Part shown: positions 1 through 6,617 of the stretch, one piece after another
Layout of the letters: each line of letters starts with the position of its first letter
Position numbering within the stretch: position 1 is the first letter of the stretch
Source of the DNA: an uncultured Eubacteriales bacterium
GTDB taxonomy: Bacteria; Bacillota; Clostridia; Oscillospirales; Acutalibacteraceae
Assembly: GCA_934725425.1 (NCBI GenBank)
Contig: CAKVAX010000005.1
Location: forward strand, 1-64,000
Reading direction: 5' to 3'
Length of the DNA: 64,000 nt
Notes under the pieces: generated by a model
Told to the model about the DNA's origin: nothing
Database searches by the model: none
The model's input: the letters and a program-made list of their open reading frames with translations, nothing else
Translations under genes and position numbers: made by a program

Positions 1-69
1 GTAGTTAAGCTCGGTAGTGCTGAAAATACTTGGCTGGCAACGGCCCGGGAAGATAGGAAGACGCCAACT
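1..69 (+). rRNA. rrf: 5S ribosomal RNA, 3' part only
   Basis: The first ~69 bases match the 3' half of a bacterial 5S rRNA: a TTAAGCTC segment, the GGCTGG...CGGCCCGGGA arm and the closing GACGCCAAC end. The 5' half lies left of the window. A T-run follows at once and probably helps terminate the rRNA operon. The position implies that an rRNA operon sits just upstream and is transcribed towards this region, about 16 kb from the origin. Confidence 0.9.
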
Positions 70-99
70 TTTTTTATGCAATTTTTTATAATTTTGCTA

Positions 100-128
100 T
101 TGACTTTTTATTTTTCAAACTTTATAAT
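100..128 (+). promoter_or_regulatory. sigma-A-type promoter reading into a gene-free stretch
   Basis: TTGACT at 100-105 and a perfect TATAAT at 123-128 are separated by 17 bases. No plus-strand reading frame of note follows. The next strong signal is the terminator at 283-320, so the product would be an RNA of about 185 bases, antisense to the small minus-strand frame at 156-215. Confidence 0.55.
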
Positions 129-155
129 GTACTTGTTAGTGTTTTTGAATCTTGG

Positions 156-215
156 TTAGGTTTTTAAACATTTAGCTAAGATTGTTTTGGCACTAATTTT
201 TATATCTTTTTTCAT
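156..215 (-). CDS. possible 19-residue basic peptide
   Basis: A minus-strand frame starts with ATG at 215, preceded at 6-base spacing by a very strong GGAGGAG ribosome site. It encodes 19 residues beginning MKKDIKIS, six of them Lys and one Cys, with no hydrophobic segment. An almost perfect inverted repeat at 227-250 (CCATG...CATGG arms) lies just upstream and could affect access to the ribosome site. I do not recognise the peptide and found no convincing minus-strand promoter. It is supported only by its ribosome site and lies inside a probable antisense transcript. It could equally be chance. Confidence 0.3.
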   Translation of the reverse strand: MKKDIKISAKTILAKCLKT

Positions 216-282
216 TTTATACTCCTCCATGTTGAATTTATTCAGCATGGATATTTTGTTTTTCGATCTATCTACAACAAAG

Positions 283-320
283 GGAGCCCCGATAAAGTAG
301 TCGAGGCTCCTTATTTTTTT
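283..320 (+). terminator. intrinsic terminator
   Basis: GGAGCC at 283-288 pairs with GGCTCC at 305-310, followed on the plus strand by TTATTTTTTT. It would end the RNA started at the 100-128 promoter. The T-run on the minus side is poor, so it serves the Nif11-like gene less well. Confidence 0.7.
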
Positions 321-323
321 ATT

Positions 324-662
324 TTATTTGATAATTATATTTCCGCTTTCGTCTTTCATCGCCCAGCAAACGTCCATCGGGCCGATTTCTTTGGCAATAG
401 CGCTAATTTCATTAATATTTACGTCCATAACTCCACCGACACATTTTTCCAGATCATCATCTTTCAAAAACGATTTATCGGACTCTTTAAAAACCTCTAT
501 CATAATCAAAGCAAGTTTTGAAAGATCCTCATCGTTTCCGAGCGTAACGCCTTTTTCTGCAAGCGCTTTTCTGACTTGTTCGCCGGTTTCTTTTTTCAAA
601 ATTTCTTGGACAAATTTTTTATTTTTTAGTACTTCATTTAAATTTGCATTTACAACAGCCAT
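324..662 (-). CDS. Nif11-like leader peptide family protein (putative RiPP or bacteriocin precursor)
   Basis: A 112-residue protein with an acidic, helical N-terminal leader (residues ~5-75; Nif11-like pattern FVQEILKKET...V.KAL..KGV) ending in a Cys-Val-Gly-Gly motif at about residues 74-77. Gly-Gly is where C39-type peptidase transporters cut such leaders. The remaining ~35 residues would be the core, with one Cys (MDVCW). Precursors of this family feed lanthionine, proteusin-like or unmodified bacteriocin pathways, but no modification enzyme or peptidase transporter is in this window, so the product is unknown. A minus-strand promoter lies at 731-758. A second protein of the same general design is at 37447-37929. 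Confidence 0.6.
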   Translation of the reverse strand: MAVVNANLNEVLKNKKFVQEILKKETGEQVRKALAEKGVTLGNDEDLSKLALIMIEVFKESDKSFLKDDDLEKCVGGVMDVNINEISAIAKEIGPMDVCWAMKDESGNIIIK

Positions 663-730
663 ATCTCGAGCCTTAGCGGCTCCTCACCATCCTTTACTGA
701 ATATTTTTAGAAACCGAATATATATTAGTT

Positions 731-758
731 ATTTTATACAATTTTTTCTCAATGTCAA
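731..758 (-). promoter_or_regulatory. promoter of the Nif11-like gene
   Basis: Read on the minus strand: TTGACA at 758-753, 16-base spacer, TAAAAT at 736-731. It lies about 70 bases upstream of the start codon at 662. Confidence 0.55.
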
Positions 759-876
759 GAGATTTAGTCATATTATTGAAAATTTAACAAATAAACAGTT
801 CATACCCAAGATTACTTATACATATAAATAATAAGCCAAATAATTTTGGTTCACATATTGTTCGGAGGTGAATTTA

Positions 877-1119
877 ATGAACGAAAAAAATCCATCCTTG
901 GAAGAAATGCTAAAAAAAGCTTCGCAAAAACTCGGCACCAATCCCGAAGAATTGAAAAATGCAGCTAAAAACGGAAATATAAATAATTTGCTTAACAATT
1001 TAGGACCACAGCAATCCGAAAAAGTCAAAAAAATTCTTTCAGATAAAAAAGCCGCTTCAAAATTACTCTCTACTCCGAAAGCAAAAGAACTCTTGAAAAA
1101 ATTCTTGGGAGGAAAATAA
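877..1119 (+). CDS. small charged protein of unknown function
   Basis: An 80-residue Lys-rich, helix-prone protein without a signal peptide or membrane segment. The ATG at 877 is chosen over a GTG nine bases upstream because that GTG lies inside the GGAGGTG ribosome site. It is the first gene of a tight three-gene operon (877-1821): the next ATG comes 3 bases after its stop, and that gene's ribosome site (GGGAGG) is inside this one's last codons. I do not recognise a family. Clustering with a gene for an anchored protein (1477-1821) suggests a shared small complex, which is inference. Confidence 0.6.
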   Translation: MNEKNPSLEEMLKKASQKLGTNPEELKNAAKNGNINNLLNNLGPQQSEKVKKILSDKKAASKLLSTPKAKELLKKFLGGK

Positions 1120-1122
1120 TTC

Positions 1123-1467
1123 ATGGAAGATCTGGCAGGAAAAATTACCGAATTACTTGGCAATCCGGAAATAATGGACAAATTGAAAGATTTTTCCGGG
1201 CTGTCAGATCCTCCGAGCTCGGAAACCGCCGATGAAAACTCCGAAAATAATAATGAAAATTTTGAAATGCCACTGGATGTTATAGATACCGTAATGAAAC
1301 TCGCTCCGCTTTTGTCCTCGATAAAAAAAGAGGACAAATACACAAGATTTTTAAAAGCTCTGAGGCCGCTTCTTTCTGAGCAAAGAAGAAAAAAACTTGA
1401 CAGTTCCTCTCAAATTTTGCAACTTGTCCGCCTGATACCATTTCTCAAAAACAACGGAATAATATGA
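1123..1467 (+). CDS. small acidic/helical protein of unknown function
   Basis: A 114-residue protein, second in the 877-1821 operon. The N-terminal half begins MEDLAGKITELLGNPEIMDK and is followed by an acidic Ser/Glu/Asn-rich linker (~26-50). The C-terminal half is amphipathic helix with several short Leu-rich segments (for example LAPLLSSI, LLSEQRRKKL). No signal peptide. Small proteins of this pattern occur in many Clostridia next to unknown membrane proteins; the function is not known to me. The ribosome site is GGGAGG, about 12 bases before the ATG. Confidence 0.6.
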   Translation: MEDLAGKITELLGNPEIMDKLKDFSGLSDPPSSETADENSENNNENFEMPLDVIDTVMKLAPLLSSIKKEDKYTRFLKALRPLLSEQRRKKLDSSSQILQLVRLIPFLKNNGII

Positions 1468-1476
1468 GGTTATTAA

Positions 1477-1821
1477 ATGACAAATCCCGGTAAATATTCT
1501 TCTGAAATTAAAAATATGCAAGAGCAATCACTAAATAAAATGCGTGAAATGTATTCAAAATCAAAAAATAACTTACAAAATAATTCTTTAGAAAACACAT
1601 ATCAAGGGAAAAGATTTTCGGAAAAAGAAAAAATCCCCGAAAAAAAACCTATTCATCATGAAAAAAATAAAATTCCTCCCCCGCCTCAAATAATGACAAA
1701 TTTTCTTGATGCCGTTTTAAAAGACCCCGATAAAACTCTGATTATCATGCTGATTATTCTTTTAATGGACAACGAAGAAAATTTCACACTGATAATGGTA
1801 CTTTTTTACCTTTTGGCTTAA
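1477..1821 (+). CDS. small membrane-anchored protein of unknown function
   Basis: A 114-residue protein, third gene of the operon, with a GAGG ribosome site and a 9-base gap from the previous gene. Residues 1-75 are polar and rich in Lys, Asn and Pro. The last ~30 residues are strongly hydrophobic with a central polar break (IIMLIILLMDNEENFTLIMV), which could be a C-terminal hairpin or tail anchor. It converges with the next gene: its stop overlaps that gene's stop by about 3 bases. No family recognised. Confidence 0.6.
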   Translation: MTNPGKYSSEIKNMQEQSLNKMREMYSKSKNNLQNNSLENTYQGKRFSEKEKIPEKKPIHHEKNKIPPPPQIMTNFLDAVLKDPDKTLIIMLIILLMDNEENFTLIMVLFYLLA

Positions 1822-2579
1822 AGCACAGCGGAAATAAAATATTTTCCTGTGCTTTTATTTTTTTTCAAATGATATTGCATATATTTTTCGATTTTATTTT
1901 CCGAAAGCAAAGTCATATTGCTGTTAAAACCGTTTGCAGGGACGACATATCCGACTTTCAAAATTATTTCCGAACCTTTTTTACAAAAATTAACCGTGTG
2001 CGGAACAAAATTATCCGTGCCGCTGATTGCGCTTACCAGAAAATCATTTTTTTCGGGCTGAAAAATATAAAAATTATCTTTTGAATTTTCAATTCCATTA
2101 AAATCAATATCCATATTAAAAAGCCGGTTCGCAGATTTATTGACCTCGTCCTTGCTCAAAATCACCCTGCCGAATTCGTCCGAAATCACTTCTTGATTGT
2201 TCATGGCGGCATCCCAGACAGCCGAATTAATCACCGTTTGTGGGCTCGGAGGATTTTTTTCGTTAAAAGGCTCGGGATTTTGCATTACCACAGGGAGAAT
2301 TATATTATCAAATTTTTTAAGATTGACAGCATCCTCACGAAATGTAAAAAATCCCACAGCCATCACAAAAGCAATCGAAAAAATAGCCAGAAACAAACTT
2401 ATAAGGAAAAGTTTAAAAAACCTCGATTGCTTTTTGTTATTTTTCGAACCGCTCAAAAATCTTTTCCCCTTTTTTTCGTCGGCACTGACTTCAACCACGG
2501 GGCTTTGATTGCCGTAAAGAGCTTTGTAATTGACGGAGTACGGGCTTATGCATTTGTCTTTTCTTTCGTATTTGTACAT
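1818..2579 (-). CDS. single-pass membrane protein of unknown function
   Basis: 253 residues from an ATG at 2579 preceded by AAGGTGA; an in-frame TTG further upstream is less likely. A cytoplasmic N-terminal part of ~55 residues, basic near the membrane, is followed by one hydrophobic segment (roughly 60-82, LFLISLFLAIFSIAFVMAVG) and a ~170-residue external domain. No family recognised. It converges with the small operon and shares its terminator region. Orientation (short basic N terminus inside, domain outside) is inference from charge. Confidence 0.6.
   Translation of the reverse strand: MYKYERKDKCISPYSVNYKALYGNQSPVVEVSADEKKGKRFLSGSKNNKKQSRFFKLFLISLFLAIFSIAFVMAVGFFTFREDAVNLKKFDNIILPVVMQNPEPFNEKNPPSPQTVINSAVWDAAMNNQEVISDEFGRVILSKDEVNKSANRLFNMDIDFNGIENSKDNFYIFQPEKNDFLVSAISGTDNFVPHTVNFCKKGSEIILKVGYVVPANGFNSNMTLLSENKIEKYMQYHLKKNKSTGKYFISAVL
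1820..1865 (+). terminator. terminator of the 877-1821 operon, inside the opposite gene's 3' end
   Basis: AAAGCACAG (1820-1828) pairs with CTGTGCTTT (1847-1855), extended by GGAAA/TTTCC inside, followed by a long T-run on the plus strand. The hairpin lies within the last codons of the convergent minus-strand gene. Confidence 0.8.
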
Positions 2580-2794
2580 AAAATCACCTTGCAAATATTA
2601 TTTTCAATCTAAAGAATATCACTGAAAAAATAAAAGATTTGTCACAACGCGCAAGGCAAATAATGTAATTTTTTAGAGAAACGCGTTAAAAAATAATGTA
2701 AATATAGATAAAAAGTACATATTTGGGGAAGTTTTTTATTTTTTTAGAATTATAAATATTTTTTAACAATGAATTTAACTCAGTGCGTAAAATC

Positions 2795-2825
2795 AATTTT
2801 AATTATCATAATGATAATTAAAATT
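2795..2825. repeat. 31-bp perfect inverted repeat in an intergenic region
   Basis: Two 15-base arms (2795-2809 and 2811-2825) are perfect reverse complements around one central A. The sequence is AT-rich with ATTATCA/TGATAAT half-sites. It lies in the 570-base gap between the membrane protein gene and the surface protein gene at 3150. It could be a metalloregulator operator or a hairpin; the half-sites are in the opposite order from the usual Fur 7-1-7 box. The rest of 2580-2940 is AT-rich with no gene that I see. Confidence 0.45.
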
Positions 2826-2953
2826 TACAAATTTAAAATTTCACCTATACAGTTTCGGAGCAACCCATCGCAGAAAATATGATAATATAACAATAAAACT
2901 TGTAAAATTAAATAAATAATAAGAAAAAATCATATTTTTTTACAAAAACTTAA

Positions 2954-2981
2954 TTGACAAACCTTCCAAAAGTACTATACT
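2954..2981 (+). promoter_or_regulatory. promoter of the surface protein gene at 3150
   Basis: TTGACA (2954-2959), 16-base spacer, TATACT (2976-2981). It gives a 5' leader of about 160 bases before the ATG at 3150. Confidence 0.65.
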
Positions 2982-2985
2982 AGGG

Positions 2986-3102
2986 TTTAAGTAAGCTTTT
3001 TTTATACAAAAGCACTTAAATTTGACGAAAAATGCTTTTCAAAACGTATAAATGCCTCGAAAGTAGTGAAAACCTGGCTAGAGATAAGTTTTTGAAAGCA
3101 TT
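2986..3102 (+). promoter_or_regulatory. structured 5' leader of the surface protein gene, class unknown
   Basis: Two strong helices can be drawn. TTTAAGT/ACTTAAA plus GCTTTT/AAAAGC form a hairpin at 2986-3020. The segment 3031-3044 pairs with 3089-3102 (one bulge), enclosing a ~45-base loop with GCC...GGC and CTC...GAG pairs. A large closing helix around a complex loop is what a riboswitch or thermosensor might show, but the loop matches no class I know. Confidence 0.35.
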
Positions 3103-3149
3103 AACTCGTCGAATAATGTGAATAATAATTTTTAGGAGGTAACTCAGTT

Positions 3150-4637
3150 ATGAAAAAAATATTGGCATCATGTTTGACATGCTGTGCACTGCTTGGTTCA
3201 ATGTGTTTTTCATCACCCCTGGCCCAAGTGCACGCAACAGAAACCGGCACAGAGCAAAGTTCAGGCACTGTCCCTATTGAGCTAAACGTAAAAGAGGCAC
3301 CCGGCATATACACACATACTATAGACGAAGGTTTAGTACCCAACCAAATAATTAAAATTTTGGGTATGACCAATATAAGTTATATTGACTCCGATGGAGC
3401 GGGACTAGTGGATTCAGATGAGGGTACGTTTGCTGTGAATGGTGAGCAAAATACATTTGAAATTTATTTAGACAATACAAAAAACAATAAACAGTATATA
3501 GTTAGAGGTGAAGTAGCCGCAGCCGTAGCAAACTCAGCTAAAGCAAGATTGAGAGCAAGTGAAGGAGAACAAGAAGAAGGACAAGAAGATGTTCCTTCAG
3601 TAGAACCGTTAGAAATAGATTTATCAAAAACTGCAAATTATTATACTACGATGGGTAAAACAGAGGGAGGCGAAAACATAATCACATCCGTTACAGTTAC
3701 AGCAGAGAATTGTTTGTGTATCGACAGAACCACAAAAACATTACCTGTGGGTAGTACTTTTGAATTAAAATTACCTGAAAAAATAGCAGGTAATCATGAG
3801 GATTATAACTTCGACGAGCGTAGTTATACTATTCAAAACCTTAAAATCGATGGAGCTTTCATAGATCCTAACACATATTTAGACCACGTTCAATTTTCTG
3901 ATCTTGAAAATCTTTGGAAACCAACCACTCTCCTCTCGCCAATTAAAGCAGGAATGAAATTTTCTTTTCAGGCTGTCGCCAATGGCCGTAAAAAAATGCA
4001 CGAACCACAAGCTTCCAGCGCTGAAAACTCTTTAGTAACCTACAAAACAGAACTCGTACCGGAAGAAGAATATCCACAATTCGCTACCCAATACCAAGAC
4101 AACATCGTTTTCCCTGTGGAATTAACAATCGTTGACGAAGGAAAAGGCGATCCGGCTGATGACGACGAAATAAACGTATCTTTAAATGTAACACCTGAAT
4201 ACAAAAAATTAACATCAAAAGGCGAAACCTATAAAGTTGATGCAAGCGTTGAAATCGACGAAGACGCAGACCAAGAAGCAAAAGACACCTTTGCAGAAAT
4301 GAAAAAAGACGGTCACTTCAAAGTATTATTCGTAAGCAGAGATACAAGTGTTGCCACTGTTGCGGAAGACGGAACAGTTACAGCTGTTGCAAATGGTTCA
4401 ACAGAAATCCTTGCTTATGTTGAAGGTTATGAAGATGAACTTTTCGGAATAAGCAAAGTTGACGTTGAAATCCCTGCAGAAGTTGCAGAAGTAGAAGATA
4501 ATACTTCGAATTCAGCTTATCCCAAAACCGGCGACAATTTCATGGCTGTTTCAGCAGCTATATTAACACTTGGACTTTCGGCTTTAGTAGTAGCATTTAT
4601 GTCCAAAAAACAAAAAAATGTTAACGAAGAAAAATAA
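3150..4637 (+). CDS. secreted surface protein with Big_2-like domain and degenerate sortase signal
   Basis: 495 residues. A signal peptide (~1-30) ends near VHA. A long region (~35-325) is shared with the neighbouring paralogue at 4755-5993. It is followed by an Ig-like Big_2-type domain (~330-440, with VSLNVTPEYKKL, DTSVATVAEDGTVTAVANGS). The C terminus has the form of a wall-sorting signal: YPKTGD at about 467-472, a hydrophobic helix and a Lys-rich tail. The motif reads YPKTG instead of LPXTG, so anchoring may use a non-standard sortase or the protein may stay in the membrane. No sortase is in the window. Ribosome site AGGAGGTAA. It lies upstream of the paralogue but ends with its own terminator. 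Confidence 0.75.
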   Translation: MKKILASCLTCCALLGSMCFSSPLAQVHATETGTEQSSGTVPIELNVKEAPGIYTHTIDEGLVPNQIIKILGMTNISYIDSDGAGLVDSDEGTFAVNGEQNTFEIYLDNTKNNKQYIVRGEVAAAVANSAKARLRASEGEQEEGQEDVPSVEPLEIDLSKTANYYTTMGKTEGGENIITSVTVTAENCLCIDRTTKTLPVGSTFELKLPEKIAGNHEDYNFDERSYTIQNLKIDGAFIDPNTYLDHVQFSDLENLWKPTTLLSPIKAGMKFSFQAVANGRKKMHEPQASSAENSLVTYKTELVPEEEYPQFATQYQDNIVFPVELTIVDEGKGDPADDDEINVSLNVTPEYKKLTSKGETYKVDASVEIDEDADQEAKDTFAEMKKDGHFKVLFVSRDTSVATVAEDGTVTAVANGSTEILAYVEGYEDELFGISKVDVEIPAEVAEVEDNTSNSAYPKTGDNFMAVSAAILTLGLSALVVAFMSKKQKNVNEEK

Positions 4638-4653
4638 TTCCTGAGTAAACATT

Positions 4654-4686
4654 AAAAACAGCCGTTAACAAATGGCTGTTTTTGTA
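4654..4686 (+). terminator. terminator after the first surface protein gene
   Basis: AAAAACAGCC (4654-4663) pairs perfectly with GGCTGTTTTT (4674-4683), T-run included. Confidence 0.85.
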
Positions 4687-4754
4687 TTATTTTATAAAAA
4701 TCGGGAATAATATGAATAAATTTGTATGATTACGTAGTTTTAGGAGGGAAAAAT

Positions 4755-5993
4755 ATGAAAAAAATCTTAGCATCATGCTTAACTACCTTGGCGCTGCTCG
4801 GTTCGGTATGTTTCTCATCGCCACTGGCTCAAGTCCACGCAACCGAGACCAGCACAGAGCAAAGTTCAAACACCGTCCCTATTGACTTAAATGTATATGA
4901 AACAGTCACAGGGTACAGACATTTTATAACCACTGATTTAGAACCCGGAGACATAATTAAAATTAAGGATATGAACAAAAATATCGGATATTATGGGAAC
5001 GAGGGGGGGAGCGTAAACATTACCCTCGAGAATTTGGAAGAAGGCACGTTCAAGGTTACTCGTACCATGCCTAATAAAGATTTTGCATTTGTTTTAACCA
5101 ACATAATGGAAAATAAAGATTATGTAATCAGGGGTAAAATAGCAGAGCCCATACCCACAGCCCAAACAAGTGAAGGAGACAATAAGAACGTAGTAGAAAT
5201 AGATTTGTCACAAACTTCAAGATATGAAACTAAAATGGGTGAAACAGAGGAAGGCGAAGACATAACCACATCTGTTTCAGTCTCGTCTATACTGCAGTTG
5301 AGTGTCGATAAGACCACAAAGACATTACCTGCGGGCAGTAGCTTTGAATTAAAAATACCTGAAAAAATAGCAACTAAGTATGAAACAGAATATAATTTTA
5401 AAAATCGTATTAATACTATTGACGAACTTAAAATCAACGGAGAATCAATAGACCATGACCAATATTCAGACTTCCTTGAAAAAGTTGATCCTCAAAATCC
5501 TTGGAAAATTTCTCTCCTCCCAACAATCAAAGCAGGAGATAAAGTTTCTTTTAAAGCTTACTCTATAAAAAAGGAATCCCCCACACCAAAATCTGCCAGA
5601 AGTGAAAACGCCTTGGTAACCTACCAAGCACAACTCCCAGAGGAAGAAGAATATCCACAATTACTTTACGCGAGCTCACATGAATATCCTTTCCCTGTAG
5701 AATTAACAATCGTTGACGAAGGAAAAGACAATCCGGTTGATGACGGTGATAAGGACAAAAATATAAATAATAAAGAGGATGAAACTAAAGATGAAATTAA
5801 CTCTGAAAAGGAACCTTCTCCCAGCAAAGATGAAACTCCAATCGGTGAGGAAAAAAGTAGTGACAAAGAGTCCGTCAGCACCGCTCTTAAAACAGGAGAC
5901 AATAACAGCGCAGTGATTTTTGCGGCGTTTGCGATTATAATCTCGGGTATGCTGATGATTATTTTATGTACTAAAAAAACCATAAAAAAATAG
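4755..5993 (+). CDS. secreted surface protein, tandem paralogue of the preceding gene
   Basis: 412 residues from the ATG at 4755, six bases after AGGAGGG. An ATG at 4722 is in frame but would add residues before the signal peptide and has no ribosome site. The signal peptide is nearly identical to that of the neighbour (MKKILASCLT...SSPLAQVHA), and residues ~30-320 align with it throughout. In place of the Big_2-like domain there is a ~60-residue Lys/Glu/Asp/Ser-rich linker. The C terminus has ALKTGD, a hydrophobic segment and a basic tail, again an LPXTG-like signal with a changed first part. The pair looks like a gene duplication followed by C-terminal divergence. The role is unknown; adhesion or structural surface display is inference. 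Confidence 0.75.
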   Translation: MKKILASCLTTLALLGSVCFSSPLAQVHATETSTEQSSNTVPIDLNVYETVTGYRHFITTDLEPGDIIKIKDMNKNIGYYGNEGGSVNITLENLEEGTFKVTRTMPNKDFAFVLTNIMENKDYVIRGKIAEPIPTAQTSEGDNKNVVEIDLSQTSRYETKMGETEEGEDITTSVSVSSILQLSVDKTTKTLPAGSSFELKIPEKIATKYETEYNFKNRINTIDELKINGESIDHDQYSDFLEKVDPQNPWKISLLPTIKAGDKVSFKAYSIKKESPTPKSARSENALVTYQAQLPEEEEYPQLLYASSHEYPFPVELTIVDEGKDNPVDDGDKDKNINNKEDETKDEINSEKEPSPSKDETPIGEEKSSDKESVSTALKTGDNNSAVIFAAFAIIISGMLMIILCTKKTIKK

Positions 5994-6015
5994 CCCTTTA
6001 AAGGGTTATTTTTTT
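5989..6015 (+). terminator. terminator after the second surface protein gene
   Basis: TAGCCCTTT/AAAGGGTTA hairpin followed by TTTTTTT. Confidence 0.8.
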
Positions 6016-6017
6016 GT

Positions 6018-6551
6018 TTATAAATCTATTATGTATCTTTCTTCGCATATACTGTTTGAATTGTAATAAAGCTTTTTTTCGAGCCTTCCGCCGCATGCCA
6101 TGATAACTCGTTTACTGCCTTCGTTGTGCGTGTCACAAATGGCAGATATGCTCTTGTAACCCATTTTCTTGCATTCCGGCAAAATATCTTTAAGCATTTT
6201 CTTTGCGATACCTTTGCGCCTCTCGGACGGCCTAACGGAGTAGCCTATATTCCCCCTATAATTTTCTAGGTCTTCTCCTTTGTGAATTTTCCTTAGGAGT
6301 ATCATTCCAACTATTTTTTGGTCATTTTTTCGAATATATACGTATTGTTCCGACAGAATGCTATCTTCCGGGAGAGTATATTCCGAAGAAATATCCTGAG
6401 TATACTTAATCCAATCCTCCGCGTTAGGAAATTTCCACAAATCGCTGCAACCGGGCATTTTTTCTTCTTTGGCATCCAAAAATTCTTTCCTAAAAGCACT
6501 GATTTCTTCTTGCATAGACAAATCCGGCTTAACAAGACAAAACTCTTCCAT
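6018..6551 (-). CDS. GNAT-family N-acetyltransferase
   Basis: 177 residues. The GNAT acetyl-CoA-binding core is visible: GYSVRPSERRKGIAKKML (motif A, with the R/Q-x-x-G-x-A loop) at about 104-121, then a C-terminal part with CDTHNEGSKRVIMACGG (N-x-x-S and the beta-bulge region) typical of YoaA/RimJ-like acetyltransferases. The substrate cannot be told from sequence. The ribosome site AAGGAGG lies eight bases before the ATG. It follows gyrA on the same strand but is separated by a terminator, so it is probably its own unit. Confidence 0.85.
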   Translation of the reverse strand: MEEFCLVKPDLSMQEEISAFRKEFLDAKEEKMPGCSDLWKFPNAEDWIKYTQDISSEYTLPEDSILSEQYVYIRKNDQKIVGMILLRKIHKGEDLENYRGNIGYSVRPSERRKGIAKKMLKDILPECKKMGYKSISAICDTHNEGSKRVIMACGGRLEKKLYYNSNSICEERYIIDL

Positions 6552-6581
6552 ATTTGCGCCTCCTTTATTTTTACTGTAACA

Positions 6582-6610
6582 AAATCGGGGGCTGAAATTT
6601 ACGAACCCCC
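6582..6610 (-). terminator. terminator of gyrA
   Basis: GGGGG...CCCCC arms (6587-6591 and 6606-6610); on the minus strand the stem is followed by GATTTTGTT. Confidence 0.6.
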
Positions 6611-6617
6611 TAATTTA

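Noticed and set aside
324..831. Plus-strand frame opposite the Nif11-like gene
   Set aside because: Ser/Phe-rich antisense shadow; the minus-strand frame has the promoter and the family pattern.
2795..2825. Fur box
   Set aside because: Half-sites are in the opposite order (ATTATCA...TGATAAT) from the usual 7-1-7 Fur box, and no iron genes follow.
2986..3149. c-di-GMP or other known riboswitch upstream of the surface protein gene
   Set aside because: The loop lacks the conserved core bases of the c-di-GMP-I/II, SAM, cobalamin, preQ1 and FMN classes; kept only as an unclassified structure.
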